From positions 3,410,001 to 3,474,000 of the forward strand of contig NZ_CP060714.1 in assembly GCF_014395975.1 (NCBI RefSeq): a stretch of 64,000 nucleotides of DNA. The letters are read 5' to 3'. The notes beneath the pieces are model-generated. The model was not told the origin of the DNA. It saw nothing but the letters and a program-made list of their open reading frames with translations, and ran no database searches. The DNA comes from Diaphorobacter ruginosibacter. GTDB taxonomy: Bacteria > Pseudomonadota > Gammaproteobacteria > Burkholderiales > Burkholderiaceae_C. Of the stretch, positions 58,538 through 64,000 are shown piece after piece (within the stretch, counting starts at the first letter, position 1; every line of letters begins with the position of its first letter). Made by a program: the position numbers and the translations under genes.

Positions 58538-59461
58538 CTATTCACCACACAGGAAGCGCTCGATGACGTCTGCCTGCTCCGGTGCCACCAAGGTGGGGGC
58601 ATGTCCGACAAATTCAAACTCTTTCAGTTGCGCACGCGGCCCCACCTGCGTCATGCGCTCCGCGGTCGCCCGGGAAAGCAGGTCGGACTCCGCCCCGCGC
58701 AGCAGCAGCACGCGTGCCGTGATCTGCTCATAGAGTTTCCACAGAGTACGCTCGCCTCCCGCAGCGGCTTCCTCGGTCATCTTGCGCATCGGCGAGGCAA
58801 TGCCCGGGTCGTAGTGCAGGCGCCAGCGCTCATGGGCCGCGCGGCTCACCATGGGCCTCGAGAGTTCCAGCCAGTCGGCATCGGAATGCGGGCCGAAACC
58901 CTGCGAGATCCTGCGCATTTCGTCGGCTGCGGCCTGCACGGTATCGAAGCGCAGCGGCCTGCCCAGGTAGGAGCCGATGCGCTGCAACGCGTCCCACTGC
59001 ACCGACGGCCCCACGTCGTTAAGCACCAGCGAGTGCACGGGAACCGGCAGCGGCAGTTCCTTCTGGCCGGCCATCACCATGCCGATGATGCCGCCCATGC
59101 TGGTGCCCACCCAGTCGAGTCGCGTGAACGGATTGCGGGCATGCAGCTGGCCGACAAGCACCAGCATGTCACCCACGTAGGCGGGGATCTGGTAGCCGCC
59201 GGGATCGGCGAGCCAGTCGCTCTTTCCCCGGCCCACAACGTCAGGGCAGATCACGCGCATGTGGCGGCTCATGCGCCGCGCAAATACATCGAAGTCGCGA
59301 CCCTGCCGTGAAAGACCATGCACGCAAAGAAGGACACGCGGGTGCGCGGGATTTCCCGTATCGTTCCATTCCCAATACGCCATCCGATGACCGCTGGCAT
59401 CCACCGGACTGGTCGCCGGCAAACCAGGACAAAGTACGTAATTCAGCGTAGGTTCAATCAT
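58538..59461 (-). CDS. Alpha/beta hydrolase
   Basis: 307 residues. The nucleophile motif GTSMGG (about 122-127), the oxyanion strand LLCVHGLSRQGRDF (about 44) and the C-terminal His of GHAPTL are all present; the acid is in LLLRGAESDLLS. Hydrolyses an ester or C-C bond of unknown substrate. Starts at MIEPTLNYVL, 64 bp from the divergent bdhA start. Possibly linked with PHB or polyester mobilisation, but this is a guess from position. Confidence 0.88.
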   Translation of the reverse strand: MIEPTLNYVLCPGLPATSPVDASGHRMAYWEWNDTGNPAHPRVLLCVHGLSRQGRDFDVFARRMSRHMRVICPDVVGRGKSDWLADPGGYQIPAYVGDMLVLVGQLHARNPFTRLDWVGTSMGGIIGMVMAGQKELPLPVPVHSLVLNDVGPSVQWDALQRIGSYLGRPLRFDTVQAAADEMRRISQGFGPHSDADWLELSRPMVSRAAHERWRLHYDPGIASPMRKMTEEAAAGGERTLWKLYEQITARVLLLRGAESDLLSRATAERMTQVGPRAQLKEFEFVGHAPTLVAPEQADVIERFLCGE

Positions 59462-59525
59462 GGGAATCAACTTTGTCTCGTGCCCTCGATAATGCTTGCA
59501 TCGTAATTGATTTGGAGAAACTTTT

Positions 59526-60308
59526 ATGCTCAATGGCAAGACAGCACTCGTCACCGGCTCCACCAGCGGCATTGGCCTGGGTATCGCCAAGGCTCTTGCG
59601 CGCCAGGGCGCGAACATCGTGCTCAATGGATTCGGCGACGTCGACGGCTCGCGGGCCGCGGTGCTCGATGCCGGCAAGGCGCACGGCGTGAAGGTGGCCT
59701 ATCACGGCGCCGACATGAGCCGCCCTGCGGAAATCGAAGACATGATGAAGTACGCTGCGGGCCAGTTCGGCCAGGTCGACATCCTGGTCAACAACGCCGG
59801 CATCCAGCATGTGGCGCCCGTGCAGGATTTCCCCGTGGAGAAGTGGGACTCGATCATCGCGATCAACCTGTCAAGCGCCTTCCACACCACCCGCCTCGCC
59901 CTGCCCGCCATGCAGGCGGCCAAGTGGGGCCGCATCATCAACATCGCGTCGGTGCACGGCCTGGTGGGCTCGGCACAGAAGTCGGCCTATGTGGCGGCCA
60001 AGCACGGGATCGTGGGCCTCACGAAGGTCACGGCGCTCGAGAATGCCGCCATCGGCGTGACCTGCAACGCCATCTGCCCGGGCTGGGTGCTCACGCCGCT
60101 GGTGCAAAAGCAGATCGACGCCAAGGCCGCCGAACAGGGTATCTCGATCGAGGAGGCGAACAAGCAGCTCCTGGGTGAGAAGGAGCCCTCGCTGCGCTTC
60201 ACCACGCCCGATGAGCTGGGCGACCTCGCCGTGTTCTTCTGCTCGCCTGCCGGCAACAACATCTGCGGCGTGGCCTGGAACATGGACGGCGGCTGGACCG
60301 CTCAATAA
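59526..60308 (+). CDS. bdhA: D-3-hydroxybutyrate dehydrogenase
   Basis: 260 residues of the classical SDR family. TGSTSGIG (10-17), NNAGIQHVAPVQDFP (about 88-102), Ser in INIASVHGLVGSAQKSAYVA and Tyr-Lys in AYVAAKHG. The segment NAICPGWVLTPLVQKQI matches the known 3-hydroxybutyrate dehydrogenases. It oxidises 3-hydroxybutyrate to acetoacetate with NAD, in PHB use. Confidence 0.93.
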   Translation: MLNGKTALVTGSTSGIGLGIAKALARQGANIVLNGFGDVDGSRAAVLDAGKAHGVKVAYHGADMSRPAEIEDMMKYAAGQFGQVDILVNNAGIQHVAPVQDFPVEKWDSIIAINLSSAFHTTRLALPAMQAAKWGRIINIASVHGLVGSAQKSAYVAAKHGIVGLTKVTALENAAIGVTCNAICPGWVLTPLVQKQIDAKAAEQGISIEEANKQLLGEKEPSLRFTTPDELGDLAVFFCSPAGNNICGVAWNMDGGWTAQ

Positions 60309-60324
60309 GAAAGAGAAGAAAAGA

Positions 60325-60358
60325 ATCCCCGCACCTCCTCCATGGGCGATGCGGGGAT
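60325..60358 (-). terminator. Hairpin between convergent bdhA and SIMPL gene
   Basis: Nine-bp stem ATCCCCGCA / TGCGGGGAT with a 16-base loop, followed on the minus strand by TTCTTTTCTTCTC. It can end the SIMPL transcript and, less efficiently, bdhA. Confidence 0.7.
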
Positions 60359-60382
60359 CGTGGTCGGGTGCGGGATGTGCCG

Positions 60383-61117
60383 TCAGCGCAGCTGAACCGA
60401 ACCCGACACCGTCACCACCACCTGCGCCTTGCCGGCCTCGACAGGCACGGGGGCCGAGTCCATGGATGACTTGTACATGGCGCCGTTGGCCCGCATCGAC
60501 GCCATCGGCGGATTGAAGACCGTGCCGTTGTCGTTGACCGAGACCTCGCGCAGCGTATAGCTGGAGAACCCGAAGTTCTTGGCGATCTCGGTGGCGCGGT
60601 CCTTGAATGCGGCGATGGCCTTGGCCTGCGCCTCGGACTCCACCTTCTCGCGGGCCTCGCGCGACAGATTGAACGATACGGAGGACGTCGTCATGTTCTG
60701 GATCGCACCCGCCGCCGTGGTGATGCGCGCGAAATCCTTGCCCTCCAGAACCACCTCGGCACGCCCCTGCCAGCCGGTGATCTTGCCGTCCTTGCCGCTG
60801 CGCGGGTAGAGCGAGAAATCACCGCTGCGCACGTCCATCTGCTGCGGCTTGGCATCGCGCTTGGCCTGTGTGAGTGCCGCATCCAGGATCTGCTTGAGCT
60901 GGGCCTGCACCGAAGCGGCGTCGGCGCCTTCCTTGGTGGTGGACATGTGGATGGACAGCACGTCCTGCTGCACTTCCACCGTGCCCGAGGCCGACAGCTG
61001 CAGCACGTTCTGCGGCACGGCATTGCCGCCCGTGCCGTTGGCGTTCTGGGCGAAGACTGCGCCAGCGCACAGCAGTGCGGCAGTTGCCGCTATGGTTTTT
61101 ACAGCCTTTGACGTCAT
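60383..61117 (-). CDS. SIMPL (DUF541) family periplasmic protein
   Basis: 244 residues with a signal peptide (about 8-24, TIAATAALLCAGAVFAQ). The DUF541 blocks LQLSASGTVEVQQDVLSIHM, GRAEVVLEGKDFARITTAAG and SSVSFNLSREAREKVESEAQ are clear. Members such as BP26 and YggE form periplasmic oligomers linked to oxidative or envelope stress. It lies divergent from ompR. Confidence 0.88.
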   Translation of the reverse strand: MTSKAVKTIAATAALLCAGAVFAQNANGTGGNAVPQNVLQLSASGTVEVQQDVLSIHMSTTKEGADAASVQAQLKQILDAALTQAKRDAKPQQMDVRSGDFSLYPRSGKDGKITGWQGRAEVVLEGKDFARITTAAGAIQNMTTSSVSFNLSREAREKVESEAQAKAIAAFKDRATEIAKNFGFSSYTLREVSVNDNGTVFNPPMASMRANGAMYKSSMDSAPVPVEAGKAQVVVTVSGSVQLR

Positions 61118-61334
61118 ATCACCTTTCTGAAATGGCTTTGCGCGTCATTGCGCATCGGCCTGCATTCGACATGCCTAACACGCAAGTGTCATGTCCATTC
61201 TGTAAAGGATTTCCGTACAGTAGGCGTTTTGGCGCAATATTTGTAACATTGGGTCAAAACACGGCAAAAAACTGAACATTCCCGGCGCAAGCTCGTCAGA
61301 ATCGGCTCTGTTACAAATTGGACTGAGGAAAGTC

Positions 61335-62066
61335 ATGGCCACAACAACCAACCGTACCGACAAAGTTCTCGTAGTGGATGACGACGCACGCATCCGTGAT
61401 CTGCTGCGCCGCTATCTTACTCAGGAAGGGTTCGAGGTGATGGTTGCCGAGGACGGCAAGGCCCTCAATCGCATCCTGCTGCGGGAAACGGTGGACCTGA
61501 TTGTGCTGGACCTGATGATGCCCGGCGAAGACGGTCTGTCCATCTGCCGACGCCTGCGCGCCGCCAACGACCGCACGCCCATCATCATGCTCACGGCCAA
61601 GGGCGAGGACGTGGACCGCATCGTCGGCCTGGAAGTCGGTGCCGATGACTACCTTGGCAAGCCCTTCAATCCCCGTGAGCTGCTGGCCCGCATCCATGCC
61701 GTGCTGCGCCGCCGTCCGCCGCAGGAGGCCCCTGGTGCTCCGTCCGGCGACAACGAGGTCGTCACCTTCGGCCCGTTCACCTTCGATCTGGGAACGCGTG
61801 CCCTGCAGAAGAACGGCGAAGAGCTGCCGCTCACCACGGGCGAATTCGCCATGCTGAAGGCCCTGGTGCGCCACCCGCGCCAGCCGCTGTCGCGTGAAAA
61901 GCTGGCCCTGCTGGCGCGCGGCCGCGAGTTCGAGCCCTTCGACCGCAGCCTGGACGTGCAGATCTCGCGCCTGCGCAAGCTGGTGGAAGTGGACGCCGCA
62001 GCGCCCCGCTACATCCAGACCGTGTGGGGCGTGGGCTATGTGTTCGTACCGGACGGAACGAGCTGA
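61335..62066 (+). CDS. ompR: Two-component response regulator OmpR
   Basis: 243 residues. Receiver domain with acidic pocket VLVVDDD, phospho-acceptor Asp59 in LIVLDLMMPGEDGL, Thr in IMLTAKG and Lys in DDYLGKPFN. The C-terminal winged helix (about 140-235) has LTTGEFAMLKALVRHPRQPL and LRKLVEVDAAAPRYIQTVWG. Phosphorylated by EnvZ, it controls porin and envelope genes. It precedes envZ by 218 bp. Confidence 0.94.
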   Translation: MATTTNRTDKVLVVDDDARIRDLLRRYLTQEGFEVMVAEDGKALNRILLRETVDLIVLDLMMPGEDGLSICRRLRAANDRTPIIMLTAKGEDVDRIVGLEVGADDYLGKPFNPRELLARIHAVLRRRPPQEAPGAPSGDNEVVTFGPFTFDLGTRALQKNGEELPLTTGEFAMLKALVRHPRQPLSREKLALLARGREFEPFDRSLDVQISRLRKLVEVDAAAPRYIQTVWGVGYVFVPDGTS

Positions 62067-62284
62067 TCGCCCGCAACCACGCGCCGCGTCCGCGGCGTCG
62101 CCCGGTTCTGCCTCGGGCAGGCGAGCCGGGCGAAATCCACCGGACGGCCTGCATGCATCACCGCAGCACCCCACGGCAATACCCTGGTGTGCGCCCTGCA
62201 TGACGACAGGCATGAACCGCAAAGGCAGAGCGGCCTGAGGCCACCTGCCCCTTCCCGCCCCATCTCCCGAGAATGCCGCCCTCC

Positions 62285-63832
62285 ATGAGCGCACATCGCC
62301 AAGAACCCGCCTATCCAGACGCCACCAGCCCCGCTCCGCTGGAGCGAAGCAGCAAGCGCGCCGCTGCACAGCGCTCGCGGGTGGGCCTGAATCTCTTCTG
62401 GCGCACCTTTTTCCTGCTGGCCCTTCTGCTGGTGGGAAGCATCCTGGCCTGGCTGCAGACGCTGCGCGCACTCGAGTTCGAGCCGCGCACGCTGCAGACC
62501 GCGCAGCAGATCGCCTCGCTGGTCAACCTGAGCCGCGCTGCGCTGGTGCATGCCGATGCGATCGCGCGCGTCTCGCTCATCAAGACCATGGCGGACCAGG
62601 AAGGCGTGCGCATCCTGCCCCGCGAGCCCGGCGACCGCTTCGAGCATCTGCCGCAATCGGCCCTGGGTGCGCGACTGACGGAGGAGCTCACCCGGCGCCT
62701 CGGCCCGGGCACCATCCTGGCGAGCAGCGTGAACGGCGAGGCCGGCCTGTGGGTGGGCTTCACCATCAACGGCGATCCCAACTGGCTGCTCATGGACCGC
62801 TCGCGCCTGTCGGCCGCCAGCGGCAAGACCTGGATGATCTGGCTGATCACGGCAGGGGCCCTGTCGCTCGCGGGTGCCGCCGTGATCGCACGGCTGATCA
62901 ACAGGCCGCTCAAGCAGCTTTCGTATGCGGCCAACAAGGTCAAGGATGGCGACTTCGCCGCCAGCCAGCTCGACGAGGAGGCCGTGACCAGCGAGATCCG
63001 GGAGGTGAACATCGGCTTCAACCGCATGGCGCAGAAACTGGCCAAGCTGGAGCAGGATCGCGCCGTGATGCTGGCCGGCATCTCGCACGATCTGCGCACC
63101 CCGCTGGCCCGCCTGCGCCTTGAAACCGAAATGAGCGTAAACGACGATGTCGCGCGCGAGCACATGGTGGCCGACATCGTGCAGCTCGATGCGACGATCG
63201 ACAAGTTCCTGGACTACGCACGCCCCGACGCCGTCACGCTCACCCCGGTGAATCTCTACGGCGTCGTGTCCTCCTGCGTGTACGCCGTCCAGGACCACCG
63301 CGAGCTGCAGATCAGCATGTCGGTGCCCGACAACCTCAACGTGCTGGTCGACGAGATCGAACTGGCCCGCGTGATCTCCAACCTGCTCGAGAACGCGCGC
63401 CGCTATGGCAAGAACCGGGAGACCGGCGTGGCCACGGTGGACATCACCGCGAAGTCCTGGGACAAATGGGTGCTGATCAAGCTGCGCGACCACGGCAACG
63501 GCGTGCCGCCCGAACAGCTGGCCAACCTCACCAAGCCCTTCTTCCGCAGCGATTCCGCGCGCACGGCCGCAGCGGGCGCCGGGCTCGGGCTCGCGATCGT
63601 CGACAAGACGGTGCAGCGCATGGGTGGCATCTTCGCTCTGGCCAATGCAGCCTCCGGCGGATTGGTGGCGCACATCCAGCTGCAGCGCGTGGCCGAGTTG
63701 CCCAAGGGCGCAGATCCCAAGCAGCGCCTGCAGCGGCCCCAGGTAAAGCGGCATCTGCCGCCCCGTCCCGGCGAGCACCCGCGCGGCGATACCCAGCCGA
63801 TGCCGATCGGCACGGATCCGGGCAACGACTGA
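62285..63832 (+). CDS. envZ: Osmosensor histidine kinase EnvZ
   Basis: 515 residues. Two membrane helices (about 41-58 and 183-202) flank a periplasmic domain; a HAMP segment follows (KQLSYAANKVKDGDFAASQL), then the dimerisation domain with phospho-His268 in ISHDLRTPLARLRLE, and the ATP domain with NLLENARRYGKN and GAGLGLAIVDKTV. It senses envelope conditions and phosphorylates OmpR. The start MSAHRQEPAY gives a short cytoplasmic head. The gap from ompR is unusually wide for this pair. Confidence 0.92.
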   Translation: MSAHRQEPAYPDATSPAPLERSSKRAAAQRSRVGLNLFWRTFFLLALLLVGSILAWLQTLRALEFEPRTLQTAQQIASLVNLSRAALVHADAIARVSLIKTMADQEGVRILPREPGDRFEHLPQSALGARLTEELTRRLGPGTILASSVNGEAGLWVGFTINGDPNWLLMDRSRLSAASGKTWMIWLITAGALSLAGAAVIARLINRPLKQLSYAANKVKDGDFAASQLDEEAVTSEIREVNIGFNRMAQKLAKLEQDRAVMLAGISHDLRTPLARLRLETEMSVNDDVAREHMVADIVQLDATIDKFLDYARPDAVTLTPVNLYGVVSSCVYAVQDHRELQISMSVPDNLNVLVDEIELARVISNLLENARRYGKNRETGVATVDITAKSWDKWVLIKLRDHGNGVPPEQLANLTKPFFRSDSARTAAAGAGLGLAIVDKTVQRMGGIFALANAASGGLVAHIQLQRVAELPKGADPKQRLQRPQVKRHLPPRPGEHPRGDTQPMPIGTDPGND

Positions 63833-63944
63833 AGGCCTTTGCGCAATGGGGCGGCCAGGCCAGCCCCAGCGCTTCAGCCCCATTGGGCCCATTGGGCCGC
63901 CGCATCAGGCCGCAAACATCAGGCGATGAAAATGCGGCCGCCCA

Positions 63945-64000
63945 TCATCTCGGGAACAGCATCACCGCGGCACGGGCCTCGATGGCAGCGCCCTGCCCGA
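63945..64000 (-). CDS. C-terminal fragment of a gene running off the right edge
   Basis: A high-GC3 reading frame ends GQGAAIEARAAVMLFPR before a TGA at 63945-63947 and continues past the window. Only about 17 residues are visible, so neither the family nor the reality of the gene can be settled. A second frame reading MMGGRIFIA to a stop at 63919 is less codon-like. Confidence 0.3.
   Translation of the reverse strand, partial: GQGAAIEARAAVMLFPR

Noticed and set aside
56353..58566. Long open frame antisense to relA (about 737 codons)
   Set aside because: A codon-bias shadow of relA with a His/Arg/Leu-rich nonsense composition.

Overview
The window is a high-GC stretch of chromosome from a betaproteobacterium, most likely a member of the Comamonadaceae (Acidovorax/Comamonas/Delftia type). 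The evidence is the gene content: EarP with an EF-P carrying arginine at position 32, PhaR and 3-hydroxybutyrate dehydrogenase, a Bug/TctC-type solute receptor, CaiB and GctAB-type CoA transferases, monofunctional RelA, and OmpR/EnvZ. There is no rRNA, CRISPR array or intact transposon. Three tRNA genes are present: His-GUG, Val-UAC and Val-GAC.

Layout. 1-3.9 kb: a CoA-transferase operon (CaiB type plus a two-subunit glutaconate type) divergent from a thiamine-diphosphate enzyme that follows a possible 29-codon leader ORF. 4.0-5.2 kb: three overlapping genes (small membrane protein, VOC protein, AraC regulator) whose last stop codon lies inside a well-formed integron attC site. 5.7-7.3 kb: an ECF41 sigma factor with a carboxymuconolactone-decarboxylase-like partner; both have an exact TGTCACA-N16-CGTC promoter. 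7.4-14.1 kb: a hydantoin/dihydropyrimidine-type catabolic cluster (cyclic amidohydrolase, amidase, racemase-fold protein lacking its cysteines, GntR regulator, MHS transporter, DUF3830 protein) with matching promoter architecture at its two forward transcription units. 14.3-25.9 kb: an exported subtilase, a thiolase/SDR pair with a divergent GlxA-type regulator, and an alkylation-repair operon (ogt, a broken ada, a 2-oxoglutarate oxygenase) followed by several small or frameshifted genes.

26-31 kb: an acyl-CoA degradation operon (ligase, thiolase, FadB/FadJ-like fusion whose hydratase half looks catalytically dead). 31-36 kb: exported proteins, including a 1229-residue Ig-repeat protein ending in two copies of a domain that recurs at 53.3 kb. 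36.8-43.3 kb: an integrase relic beside tRNA-His, then housekeeping genes ppiD, tRNA-Val, hupB, pgsA and uvrC, with a seven-copy 14-bp tandem repeat directly before uvrC. 43.4-47.7 kb: a Bug receptor / HMG-CoA-lyase / CoA-transferase operon with a divergent LysR regulator. 47.7-53 kb: earP, efp, rimO, phaR and an MHYT sensor.

53-56 kb: an AT-richer insert with two secreted proteins, bounded by imperfect direct repeats and ending in a second integrase relic against tRNA-Val(GAC). 56-64 kb: core genes relA, an alpha/beta hydrolase, 3-hydroxybutyrate dehydrogenase, a SIMPL protein and ompR/envZ.

The strongest observations are the paired ECF41 promoters, the attC-bounded cassette, the systematic loss of zinc ligands plus an in-frame stop in ada, the dead hydratase domain, the shared promoter architecture of the hydantoin cluster, and the two tRNA-linked integrase fossils. 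All coordinates and motifs were read by eye; family assignments are from memory of conserved motifs, with no database search.
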